64,000 nucleotides of DNA from Svornostia abyssi (GTDB taxonomy: Bacteria; Actinomycetota; Thermoleophilia; Solirubrobacterales; Solirubrobacteraceae): NCBI GenBank assembly GCA_024666565.1, contig CP088295.1, positions 248,001 to 312,000 on the forward strand. Reading direction: 5' to 3'. Below, in pieces: positions 26,104-33,396 of the stretch. The notes beneath the pieces were generated by a model. It was not told the origin of the DNA. It ran no database searches and worked only from the letters and a program-made list of their open reading frames with translations. Numbering within the stretch: position 1 is the stretch's first letter; each line of letters begins with the position of its first letter. Position numbers and translations under genes: made by a program.

Positions 26104-27201
26104 ATGGCCGACACGATCTCCTTCGCCCGCGGGGCGCCGTCCCTGGACATCGTCGACGTGGAGGGCCTGAGCGCCGCCGCCCAGCGCGCGTTCGCGAACG
26201 ACCCCGGCGGCCTTACGGCCTACGGGACCGCCATCGGCTACGTGCCGCTGCGCAAGTGGATCGCGGAGAAGCACGGGGTCGACGAGTCGCGCGTGCTCGT
26301 CACCAACGGGTCCATGCAGGCGGACGCCTTCCTCTTCCAGACGCTGGTGCAGTCGGGCTCCGACGTCGTCGTCGAGAAGCCGACGTACGACCGCACGCTG
26401 CTGAACCTCAAGTCGCTCGGCGCGCAGATCCACATGGTCTCGCTCGAGCGCGACGGGATCTCCACCGACGAGCTCGCGGGCCTGCTGCGCGGCGGCGTGA
26501 AGCCGTCGCTGGCGCACGTCATCCCGAACTTCCAGAACCCGGCCGGCTACACGCTCTCGCTGGAGAAGCGCCGTGCGCTGCTCGACCTCGCCGGGGAGTT
26601 CGGCTTCCCGATCTTCGAGGACGACCCGTACATCGACATCCGCTTCGCGGGCGAGTCGCTGCCCACGATGCTGTCGCTCGACGAGTCCGACGACAAGGTC
26701 GTCTACGCGTCCTCGTTCTCCAAGACCGTGGCGCCGGGCGTGCGGGTCGGCTACCTCGTCGGCCCGGCCGGGCTGATCGACGACATCCGCAAGCTCGCGA
26801 CGAACACCTACATCGCGCCGAACATGGTCGCGCAGGGGATCGTGTACGAGTTCTGCGCGTCGGGCGCGATCGACCGCTCGATCGCGACGGTCAAGGCCGC
26901 GCTCGCCGAGCGGGTCGACATCCTGTGCGACGCGCTGGCCGAGCACCTGCCCGAGGCGACGTTCCAGAAGCCTGAGGGCGGCTACTTCATGTGGGTGTCA
27001 CTCCCTGAGGGCTCGGACATCGACGCGATCTTCGCGGCGGCGAGCGAGCGCGGCGTCGCCATCGTGAAGGGCACGGACTTCCTCCTCGAGGGCGGCGAGA
27101 ACACGCTGCGCCTGGCGTACTCGGGCGTGACGGCCGACCAGATCGAAGAGGGCGTCAAGCGGCTGGCTGAGGCTGTGCACGCCGTGCCGGTCGCCGGCTG
27201 A
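26104..27201 (+). CDS. PLP-dependent aminotransferase (class I/II, MocR-type fold)
   Basis: A 365-residue fold-type I aminotransferase, similar to 2-aminoadipate/aromatic-type enzymes but without the MocR winged helix. PLP lysine is about Lys207 in ASSFSKTVAPGVRVGY; other landmarks are the TNGSMQADAF phosphate region, NFQNPAGY and FEDDPYIDIRF, and the substrate-binding Arg in NTLRLAYS. TACTGT (26091-26096) ends 7 nt before ATG 26104, supporting that start over GTG 26095. No adjacent biosynthetic genes indicate the amino acid used. Confidence 0.9.
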   Translation: MADTISFARGAPSLDIVDVEGLSAAAQRAFANDPGGLTAYGTAIGYVPLRKWIAEKHGVDESRVLVTNGSMQADAFLFQTLVQSGSDVVVEKPTYDRTLLNLKSLGAQIHMVSLERDGISTDELAGLLRGGVKPSLAHVIPNFQNPAGYTLSLEKRRALLDLAGEFGFPIFEDDPYIDIRFAGESLPTMLSLDESDDKVVYASSFSKTVAPGVRVGYLVGPAGLIDDIRKLATNTYIAPNMVAQGIVYEFCASGAIDRSIATVKAALAERVDILCDALAEHLPEATFQKPEGGYFMWVSLPEGSDIDAIFAAASERGVAIVKGTDFLLEGGENTLRLAYSGVTADQIEEGVKRLAEAVHAVPVAG

Positions 27202-27267
27202 CCGATATCTGTCGGGTTCCCGTCCCCGGGGCGAGGGAGGCCGACCCGACCCGCCGATGTGCTCGGC

Positions 27268-27591
27268 ATGACGGTCCGCCTCACTGTCGCGCTGGTCGGC
27301 GCCATCGCCGTGCTCGGCGCCCCGCCTGCCGGCGCGGCGCCCAGCCCCCGGTTGGTCGACTTCCACGTGGTGCCGATGATCGTCCCGGACCCGCCGGTGG
27401 TCCCCGCCATCGGGCCGTCGCCGGATCCGCCGTCGGCGCCGTGGGGGCTCGTGCAGCCGGGGTTGCGACACGCCGGCCAGGCCACGCCCGGGCTGGTCGG
27501 TCCGAGCGACCTGCCCCCCCTTGCCGATCCGGCTCGGCTACACCGTCACGTGGGTGACCGGATGATGGCCGACGCTGTGACGCGGTCGTAG
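27268..27591 (+). CDS. Small exported Pro-rich protein (hypothetical)
   Basis: A 107-residue product with a plausible signal peptide (MTVRLTVALVGAIAVLGAPPAGAA) and a mature part dominated by Pro, Val and Gly. An in-frame GTG at 27259 would add three residues. No SD or -10 is compelling and no family is recognised, so the gene is uncertain; the signal peptide is the main evidence. Confidence 0.45.
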   Translation: MTVRLTVALVGAIAVLGAPPAGAAPSPRLVDFHVVPMIVPDPPVVPAIGPSPDPPSAPWGLVQPGLRHAGQATPGLVGPSDLPPLADPARLHRHVGDRMMADAVTRS

Positions 27592-27673
27592 TTCAGGCGC
27601 ATGAGCGCGAGGGCGGTTCCTTGACCCGGGGCGAGTTTGCGTTCAGGGAGAACGCAAACGCGCCCCACGCGGC

Positions 27674-28174
27674 TCAGGCGGCGAACGCCGCGGCGAACGC
27701 ATCCCACGCGGCGTCGAGATCGGCGTCCGGCGGGAAGCGGTCCGCCAGCTCGAGGCTGACGAGCCCGTGCGCGCCCGCCCACGCCGCTCGCGCCCGGTCC
27801 CGGTCGCCACCGCACGCCTTCAGCAGCGGCGCGGCGGCGCGGTCTTCGAGCCCCTCCGGCAGCCGGTCGCGCGGCAGCGGCTGGGCGGTCGCCAGCGTGT
27901 AGAGGTGCGGGTGCGCGGTCGCCCAGGACCGGTAGGCCTGAGCGAGCGCGGGGAGGTTGGGGCCGGCGGCGTGCAGCACGGCGCCGAACTCGGCGAGCGC
28001 CGCGGCGATGAGGTGCACCTCGAGCGTCGCTTTGTCGGGCACGTGCTTGTAGAGCGACGGCGCGCGCATCCCCATGCGGTCGGCGATCGCCCGCATGCTC
28101 ACGGCGTCGGGGCCGTCGGCCTCGAGCAGCTCGCGGGCGACGCCGACCGCCTGGGTCACGCGGTCCTCAGCCAC
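27674..28174 (-). CDS. TetR-family regulator of the DUF4260 operon
   Basis: A 166-residue TetR protein, short for the family, with the HTH GPDAVSMRAIADRMGMRAPSLYKHVPDKATLEVHL at about 20-54 and a small C-terminal domain of the TetR WHG type (AQAYRSWATAHPHLYTLATAQPL). Its start overlaps the DUF4260 stop by eight bases, so the two form an operon. The promoter of that operon holds two copies of a palindrome, GCTAAC-N3-GTTAGC, most simply read as the operator through which this protein represses its own operon. Confidence 0.9.
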   Translation of the reverse strand: MAEDRVTQAVGVARELLEADGPDAVSMRAIADRMGMRAPSLYKHVPDKATLEVHLIAAALAEFGAVLHAAGPNLPALAQAYRSWATAHPHLYTLATAQPLPRDRLPEGLEDRAAAPLLKACGGDRDRARAAWAGAHGLVSLELADRFPPDADLDAAWDAFAAAFAA

Positions 28175-28535
28175 GCTGCCAGCCCTCGGGGGTCCGCAGG
28201 CCGTAGCCGAGGGCCCGGTCGCCGGTGATGTGCGACAGCCAGACCAGCGCGAGGCCGGCGAGCAGCGGGCTGACGGTCACGGCCGCGACCACGCCGAGGA
28301 CGACGGGGCCGGGGAGCGCATGCGCGGCGTTGTAGAAGGGAACGGCGCGGGGCGCGAGACGGCCGTCACCGAACTCCTTCGACAGGCCCGGGAGCAGTGC
28401 GACGTCCGGAACGATCCAGAGGGCGAGCGCGACTGGGCCGATGAGGACGACCGCGCCGCCGAGCGCAGCGATGGCGACGACGGCATGGACGAGGCGCGGC
28501 AGGACGGTGCGAGGTGCGACGGTTGCGGCGGTCAT
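28167..28535 (-). CDS. DUF4260 small membrane protein
   Basis: A 122-residue integral membrane protein with about four hydrophobic segments. The DUF4260 signature is the motif around PDVALLPGL, AVPFYNAAHALPGPVVLG and the end LSHITGDRALGYGLRTPEGW. Function unknown. ATG 28535 has a GGAG seven bases upstream. It is the first gene of the TetR operon and the presumed regulated cargo: a membrane protein induced when the TetR ligand is present. Confidence 0.87.
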   Translation of the reverse strand: MTAATVAPRTVLPRLVHAVVAIAALGGAVVLIGPVALALWIVPDVALLPGLSKEFGDGRLAPRAVPFYNAAHALPGPVVLGVVAAVTVSPLLAGLALVWLSHITGDRALGYGLRTPEGWQRG

Positions 28536-28553
28536 GGCGGACTCCGATCAACA

Positions 28554-28599
28554 GCTAACGGTGTTAGCCGAGTGTAGCTAACACCGTTAGCCCGCGCAA
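28554..28599 (-). promoter_or_regulatory. Promoter with two TetR-type operators upstream of DUF4260-tetR
   Basis: On the minus strand, -35 TTGCGC (28594-28599), a 17-bp spacer and -10 TACACT (28571-28576). Operator O1 GCTAACACCGTTAGC (28577-28591) fills the spacer; O2 GCTAACGGTGTTAGC (28554-28568) begins just downstream of the -10. Each is a GCTAAC-N3-GTTAGC palindrome, and O2 is the exact reverse complement of O1. Spacing centre to centre is 23 bp. Confidence 0.88.
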
Positions 28600-28621
28600 G
28601 GAGGGCGCTCCGTGGCCGGCC

Positions 28622-29335
28622 CTACCGCCCGTACCGCTCCTTGGCCAGCACGAGCTGACCCGGAAGCGCGACGCGCTCCGGCGGCGACGGATCGGCCTTC
28701 ACCGACACGGTCTCCGCCACCGACATGCTCACCACGTGCTCGCCGTCGGCCGAGGCGACCGTGATCGCGTTCTCGTCCTTCGCCGTGATCGTGCCGTCCA
28801 TGCCCGGCTCGATCCCGTGGTCCTTGAGGTAGTGCAGGAGATCCTCGGCCTCGTTCTCGAAGCGCAGGATCGTGACCTTCGCGTCGAGCTCGACGTCGGC
28901 GAGCGGCACGCCGCCGATGCGCTGCCCCACGTTGATCGGGTGCCCGTGCGGACACGTCTTCGCGTCGCCGATCGCGGCGAGCATGCGCTCCTCGAGGACC
29001 GGGCTCATCGCGTGCTCGAGGCGCTCGGCCTCCTCGTGGACCTCGTCCCACGGGATTCCGAGGACGTCGGTGAGGAACCGCTCGATGAGCCGGTGCCGGC
29101 GCACGATCTCCTCGGCGTGCTCGACGCCGGACGGCGTGAAGCTGATGACCTTGTTCGAGGCGCGCGTGATGTACCCGTCGCGCTCCAGGCGCCCGATCAT
29201 CTCGTGGACCGTCGGCGCCGAGAGCTGCATCGCGCGAGCGACGTTCGCGCCCGTCATCGGCAGCCCGGCCTCGTACAGCCAGAACAGGGTCTGGAGGTAC
29301 TCCTCTTCGGCAACGGTCACATGATCGGAGGACAT
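28622..29335 (-). CDS. DtxR/IdeR-family metal-dependent regulator
   Basis: A 237-residue iron- or manganese-sensing repressor. The N-terminal winged helix (YLQTLFWLYEAGLPMTGANVARAMQLSAPTVHEMIGRLERDGYI) is followed by the metal-binding dimerisation domain with RRHRLIERFL, HEEAERLEHAMSP and CPHGHPI, whose Glu, His and Cys residues are the expected ligands, and a C-terminal FeoA/SH3-like domain (about 150-225). ATG 29335 is supported by TACGAT (complement of 29342-29347) ending 6 nt upstream. It is divergent from an SDR gene; a long palindrome lies over both -10 elements. Whether it senses Fe or Mn is not decidable from sequence. Confidence 0.92.
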   Translation of the reverse strand: MSSDHVTVAEEEYLQTLFWLYEAGLPMTGANVARAMQLSAPTVHEMIGRLERDGYITRASNKVISFTPSGVEHAEEIVRRHRLIERFLTDVLGIPWDEVHEEAERLEHAMSPVLEERMLAAIGDAKTCPHGHPINVGQRIGGVPLADVELDAKVTILRFENEAEDLLHYLKDHGIEPGMDGTITAKDENAITVASADGEHVVSMSVAETVSVKADPSPPERVALPGQLVLAKERYGR

Positions 29336-29343
29336 GTGGGGAT

Positions 29344-29364
29344 CGTACGGGAAGCTCCCGTACG
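29344..29364. promoter_or_regulatory. 9-bp-arm palindrome over the divergent dtxR-type/SDR promoters
   Basis: CGTACGGGA (29344-29352) and TCCCGTACG (29356-29364) are perfect inverted arms around AGC. It overlaps the -10 of the DtxR-type gene (TACGAT, complement of 29342-29347) and that of the SDR gene (TACGGT, 29361-29366). This is the expected position for an autoregulatory repressor site; the sequence differs from the classic DtxR box. Confidence 0.75.
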
Positions 29365-29373
29365 GTAGATGTC

Positions 29374-30168
29374 ATGAAGATCGAACCGGGCACCTGCGCC
29401 CTCGTGACCGGCGCATCGAGCGGCATCGGGCGCGCGATCGCCGAAGCGCTGGCGCGACGCGGCGCGCAGGTGGGACTGCTGGCCCGCTCGCTGCGGGAAC
29501 TGGAGGCGCTCGCCGACGCGCTCCCCGGCCGTCACGTCGCACTGCCGTGCGACGTCGGCGACGCGGCCGCGGTGCAGGCCGCCACGGACCGGTTCGCCGC
29601 CGAGGCGGGCGGCCTCGATCTCGTCGTCGCGAACGCCGGGCTCACCCACTACCGCACGGTCGCCGAGCAGCCCCTGGCCGAGGTCGAGCAGATGACGCGC
29701 GTCAACTGGCTCGGCACCGTCTACACCGTGCACGCCGCCCTGCCGCACCTGCTCGCCGCGCACCGCGGGCACATCGTCGTGGTCTCCTCCGGCGCGGGGC
29801 TGCGCTCGTTCCCCGCCGCCGCCGCGTACGGCGCGACGAAGGCCGCCCAGCGCGGGTACAGCACCGCGCTGCGCCACGAGCTCGCCCACACCGGCGTGTC
29901 GGTCACCACCGTGTATCCCGGGGAGATCGCCACCGCGCTGCACGACCACGAGCGCGACCGCATGCCCCCGTGGTACCGCGCCAAGGACGCGCGGCCGGCG
30001 ACCACGCTCGCCACCAAGATCCTCAAGGCCGTCGAGCACGACCGGCGCGAGCTCTACCACCCGCCCGAGGTCCGCCTGCTCGGCATCGTCAACGGCATCT
30101 CCCCCAAGCTCGCCGACCGTATGCTGCACCGGCTGCGCGGCGCCAGTGCCGCCCCGCGCCTGGACTGA
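29374..30168 (+). CDS. Short-chain dehydrogenase/reductase
   Basis: A 264-residue classical SDR with the NAD(P) loop TGASSGIG (12-19), NAG at 87-89, catalytic Ser138/139, Tyr152 and Lys156 in AYGATKAA. An Arg in GLLARS after the second strand favours NADP(H). TACGGT (29361-29366) ends 7 nt before ATG 29374. It is followed after 3 bases by a DNA ligase gene, probably one transcript. Substrate unknown. Confidence 0.9.
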   Translation: MKIEPGTCALVTGASSGIGRAIAEALARRGAQVGLLARSLRELEALADALPGRHVALPCDVGDAAAVQAATDRFAAEAGGLDLVVANAGLTHYRTVAEQPLAEVEQMTRVNWLGTVYTVHAALPHLLAAHRGHIVVVSSGAGLRSFPAAAAYGATKAAQRGYSTALRHELAHTGVSVTTVYPGEIATALHDHERDRMPPWYRAKDARPATTLATKILKAVEHDRRELYHPPEVRLLGIVNGISPKLADRMLHRLRGASAAPRLD

Positions 30169-30171
30169 CGC

Positions 30172-31116
30172 ATGGCCCTCCCGCTCACCCCCACCGTCCT
30201 GCCCCAGCTCGCCCGCCCGCGCAAGGGCCTGCCCGACGAGGCCGACGGCTGGGTCTACGAGCCGAAGTACGACGGCTTCCGCGCCGTCGCGTTCGTCGAC
30301 GGCGACGAGGTCGAGCTGCAGTCGCGCAACGGCAAGGACCTCACCCGCTACTTCCCCGAGCTCAGCTTTCCCGCCGGGCGGTACGTGCTCGACGGGGAGA
30401 TCGTCATCGAGAGCGAGGACGGCGGCGAGGAGTTCAACCTGCTCGGCCAGCGCATCCACCCCGCCGCGTCGCGGATCGAGCGGCTGGCCGCAGAGACACC
30501 CGCGACCTACATCGCCTTCGATCTCCTGGCCCGCGACGACGACGTCCTGCTCGAGCTGCCGTGGACCGAGCGCCGCACGGCGCTGGAGACGATCGTGTCC
30601 GCCCCGGTGAAGCTCGCGCCGTACGTCCGGACCGCCGCCGACGCCGAGCAGTGGCTGCACACCGCCGAGGGCGTCATCGCCAAGCAGCGCGACGCGCCGT
30701 ACCGGCCCGGCGAGCGCACGGGCATGGTGAAGATCAAGCGCGTCCGCACGATGGACGCGGTGGTCATGGGCTGGCGGCCGGGCAAGGCCGAGGGCACGGT
30801 CGGCGCCATCATCCTCGCGCTCTACACCCCGGACGGAGAGCTGCGCGTCGTCGGGCACTCCAGCGGCTTCACCGCAAAGCAGAAGCGCGAGCTCGTCGAG
30901 ACGCTGAAGCCCTACGAGACGGGCGCGCGCGGCAGCGGCGAAGCGTCACGCTGGACGCAGGGCCGCGAGCTGGAGTGGGTGGAGCTGCGGCCCGAACTGG
31001 TCGTCGAGGTCACGTACGACCACGCCAGCGACGGGCGCATCCGGCACGGGGCGAAGGTGCAGCGCTGGCGGGACGACAAGGACCCCGCCGACTGCACGAT
31101 CGACCAGCTCAGCTGA
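30172..31116 (+). CDS. ATP-dependent DNA ligase, LigC-like
   Basis: A 314-residue minimal ATP-dependent ligase. The nucleotidyltransferase motif I KYDG has the adenylated Lys32 in EPKYDGFRAVAF; motifs III-V are visible as VLDGEIVI, GVIAKQRDAPY and GMVKIKR, and a C-terminal OB-fold follows (VGHSSGFTAKQ.. to VEVTYDHASDGRIRHGAKVQRWRDDK). It lacks polymerase and nuclease domains of LigD, so it is the stand-alone type used in backup repair. Placement directly behind an SDR gene is odd and has no obvious biochemical logic. Confidence 0.93.
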   Translation: MALPLTPTVLPQLARPRKGLPDEADGWVYEPKYDGFRAVAFVDGDEVELQSRNGKDLTRYFPELSFPAGRYVLDGEIVIESEDGGEEFNLLGQRIHPAASRIERLAAETPATYIAFDLLARDDDVLLELPWTERRTALETIVSAPVKLAPYVRTAADAEQWLHTAEGVIAKQRDAPYRPGERTGMVKIKRVRTMDAVVMGWRPGKAEGTVGAIILALYTPDGELRVVGHSSGFTAKQKRELVETLKPYETGARGSGEASRWTQGRELEWVELRPELVVEVTYDHASDGRIRHGAKVQRWRDDKDPADCTIDQLS

Positions 31117-31118
31117 GC

Positions 31119-31149
31119 TTGACCCTCTCCCCGGGGGAGAGTGCATCAT
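31119..31149 (+). promoter_or_regulatory. MerR-type promoter with 19-bp spacer
   Basis: -35 TTGACC (31119-31124), a 19-bp spacer that is almost wholly a dyad (CTCTCCCC and GGGGAGAG, 31125-31141), then a -10-like CATCAT (31144-31149) and the GTG start six bases later. An overlong spacer holding the dyad is the hallmark of MerR-regulated promoters, so the downstream regulator is very likely autoregulated. Confidence 0.8.
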
Positions 31150-31155
31150 CGCAGC

Positions 31156-32337
31156 GTGCCCGACGACCTCCTGACCATCGGCCGTTTCGCGCGCCTGACC
31201 CGCCTCAGCGTCCGCCAGCTGAGGCGCTACGACGAGCAGGGGCTGCTTGCCCCCGCGACGGTCGACGCGCAGACGGGCTACCGCTTCTACCACCCGCGGC
31301 AGGCCCGGACCGCTGCGACGATCGCGCTGCTGCGCGAGCTCGACGTCCCCCTCGCCACGATCGCCGACCTCCTCGTCGCCGACGAGGCGCGCGCCGCGGA
31401 GCTCATCGCCGCCGAGCGCGCGCGGCGGGCGGCCGAACTCGACCGCGTCGCCCGCGCGCTCGCCGGGCTCGAGCGACTCGGCGACGGCGCCCTGCCGGAC
31501 CCGCCGGTCATGGTGCGCGCCGAGCCCGAGCGGCGCCTCGCCGCCATGCGCGGGCCGGCGACCGCGGAGACCGCCGCCGCCGTGACCTCCGAGCTCGCGC
31601 TGCGCCTCGCCGACCTCCTCGACGCCGACGTCCCCTTCACCGGCATGTTCCCTGTCGACCTCGACGGGCCGTTCGACGTCGTCCTCGGCGCCGAGGTCCC
31701 ACCGCCGCCAGGCACTGAGCCCGTCGTGCTCCCGGGCGGGCTGGTCGCGTCGACGGTCCACCAGGGCCCGCGCGACACGCTCGCCCTGGCCTGGTGGCCG
31801 CTGCTCGCGTGGGTCCACGAGCGCGGGCTGGAGCCCGCCGGCCCCGTCCGCGAGCGCTACGTCGACGACGACACCACGATCCTCACCGTCCCCCCTGAAG
31901 GAGGAACCGCAGTGACCACGCAGGCCATCTACCCCGTGACGATGAGCGCCGACCCCGCCGCCACGGCGGCGTTTTACCGCGACCTGCTCGGCCTCGCCGA
32001 CACGTTCGCGTCCGACTGGTACGTCTCGCTCGCGGCGCCCGACGGCGGCGCGCAGCTCGCGACGGTCCGCCGCGACCACGAGTCGATCCCTGCCGGCTTC
32101 CACGCGCCGCCGGCGGGCGCGCTCGTGACCGTGGAGGTCGACGACGCGCGCGCGATCCGCCGGCGCGCGGCGGCGATGAACGTGCCGATCGAGCTCGAGC
32201 TGCGCGACGAAGCCTGGGGGCAGCGCCACTTCATCTGCCGCGACCCCGACGGCCTGCTCGTCGACGTCGTCGAGCTCATCGCCCCGACGGGCGAGTTCGT
32301 TGCGCAGTACGTCGACGACGCCTACCGGCCAAGCTAG
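31156..32337 (+). CDS. MerR regulator fused to GyrI-like and VOC domains
   Basis: A 393-residue three-part protein: MerR winged helix (about 1-75, LTIGRFARLTRLSVRQLRRY), a GyrI/AraC-effector-like domain (about 115-250), then a VOC/glyoxalase domain (about 258-385, YPVTMSADPAATAAFYRDLLGL to GLLVDVVEL). Inside the junction, GAAGGAGG followed by GTG 31912 is a complete SD and start for a separate VOC gene, and one extra C in the run at 31890-31895 would end the regulator at TGA just before that SD. So this may be a true fusion or two genes merged by an indel. GTG 31156 is chosen over 31141 from the promoter. It probably binds a hydrophobic or amphiphilic small molecule. Confidence 0.85.
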   Translation: MPDDLLTIGRFARLTRLSVRQLRRYDEQGLLAPATVDAQTGYRFYHPRQARTAATIALLRELDVPLATIADLLVADEARAAELIAAERARRAAELDRVARALAGLERLGDGALPDPPVMVRAEPERRLAAMRGPATAETAAAVTSELALRLADLLDADVPFTGMFPVDLDGPFDVVLGAEVPPPPGTEPVVLPGGLVASTVHQGPRDTLALAWWPLLAWVHERGLEPAGPVRERYVDDDTTILTVPPEGGTAVTTQAIYPVTMSADPAATAAFYRDLLGLADTFASDWYVSLAAPDGGAQLATVRRDHESIPAGFHAPPAGALVTVEVDDARAIRRRAAAMNVPIELELRDEAWGQRHFICRDPDGLLVDVVELIAPTGEFVAQYVDDAYRPS

Positions 32338-33281
32338 CCGTCGGCGTTGATCTTCGCGGTCAGCTCGCCCAGCACCCGCTCGGCGTCCTCGTTCTCGACC
32401 TGACACGTGCCGGCCGCCTCGTGCCCGCCGCCGCCGTAGCTGAGCATGAGCTCACCGACGTTCGTCTTCGACGAGCGGTTGACGATCGACTTGCCCGTGG
32501 CGAACACCGTGTTCTGCTGCTTCAGGCCCCAGAGGACGTGGATCGAGATGTTCGTGTCCGGGAACAGCGCGTAGATCATGAAGCGGTTCGTCGGGTGGAT
32601 GACCTCCTCCTCGCGGAGGTCGAGCACGACGAGGTTCCCCCGCACGTCGGCGCAGCGGCGCAGCTGCTCCTCGGCGGCCACCGCGTGGTCGCGGTAGAGC
32701 TCGACGCGCTCGGCGACGTCCGGGGTCTCCAGGATCGCCTCGACCGTCAGCTCGGTGCACGCGTCGATGAGCTGCATCATCAGCTGGTAGTTGGAGATGC
32801 GGAAGTCGCGGAAGCGGCCCAGGCCGGTGCGCGGGTCCATGAGGAAGCTCAGCAGGATCCAGCCGTGCGGATCCTTGATCTCGTCGAGGCTGAACTGCGC
32901 GGCGTCAGCCTTGTCGACGGCGTCCATCATCACGTCGGTGATGCGGGCCGGATCGAAGGCGTCACGCCCGCCGAAGTGGTCGAAGACGACGCGGGCGGCG
33001 GACATCGCACCCGCGACGATGACGTGGTTGTCGGGCGAGTCGACGACGCGCTCGACCTCGCTGTCGTGGTGGTCGAACGCGAGGTACACCCCGGGCACGT
33101 ACGGCAGGTTCGTCGTGATGTCGCGGTCGGTGATCTCGACCTTCCCGTCCTGCATGTCCTTCGGGTGGACGAACAGGATGTCGTCGAGGATGTCGAGCTC
33201 CTTCAGGAGCGCGGCGCAGACGAGGCCGTCGAAGTCACTGCGGGTCACCAGGCGAAAGCGCTGGGCCGTCTCGGTTGCCAT
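32334..33281 (-). CDS. DHH-family phosphoesterase
   Basis: A 315-residue protein of the DHH/DHHA1 superfamily (relatives include exopolyphosphatases, oligoribonucleases NrnA and cyclic-dinucleotide phosphodiesterases). Motif I is RSDFDG near 12-17, motif III is FDHHDS, and the C-terminal DHHA1 domain has the substrate loop YGGGGHEAAGT. ATG 33281 is set by homology (MATETAQRFRLVTRSDFDG); no SD or -10 is visible. Its stop overlaps that of the convergent MerR fusion. It is the next gene after the secreted protease, separated by a 115-bp stretch. Confidence 0.87.
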   Translation of the reverse strand: MATETAQRFRLVTRSDFDGLVCAALLKELDILDDILFVHPKDMQDGKVEITDRDITTNLPYVPGVYLAFDHHDSEVERVVDSPDNHVIVAGAMSAARVVFDHFGGRDAFDPARITDVMMDAVDKADAAQFSLDEIKDPHGWILLSFLMDPRTGLGRFRDFRISNYQLMMQLIDACTELTVEAILETPDVAERVELYRDHAVAAEEQLRRCADVRGNLVVLDLREEEVIHPTNRFMIYALFPDTNISIHVLWGLKQQNTVFATGKSIVNRSSKTNVGELMLSYGGGGHEAAGTCQVENEDAERVLGELTAKINADG

Positions 33282-33396
33282 GGGGAAGGTCGTGCTCCTG
33301 GCGTCGGGGGCGTACCCCCCAATTTCGGCAGGGTCGCCAGGAACCTGAAACCGGTCCGGAGTCTGGCGCATCCGGCCAAGCCCTCCGGTCTCGCTC
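33282..33396 (-). other. 115-bp leader/intergenic region with a G-C hairpin
   Basis: GGGGG (33306-33310) and CCCCC (33315-33319) flank CGTA, giving a tight hairpin 25 bases upstream of the DHH start. The rest has further weak self-complementarity but I could not match it to a known riboswitch. It may hold the terminator of the upstream gene or the DHH promoter. Confidence 0.3.

Noticed and set aside
33282..33396. CTGAGA near the upstream end suggested a TPP riboswitch
   Set aside because: The other conserved TPP elements (the AACCTGA and following segments) are missing and the downstream gene has no thiamine link.
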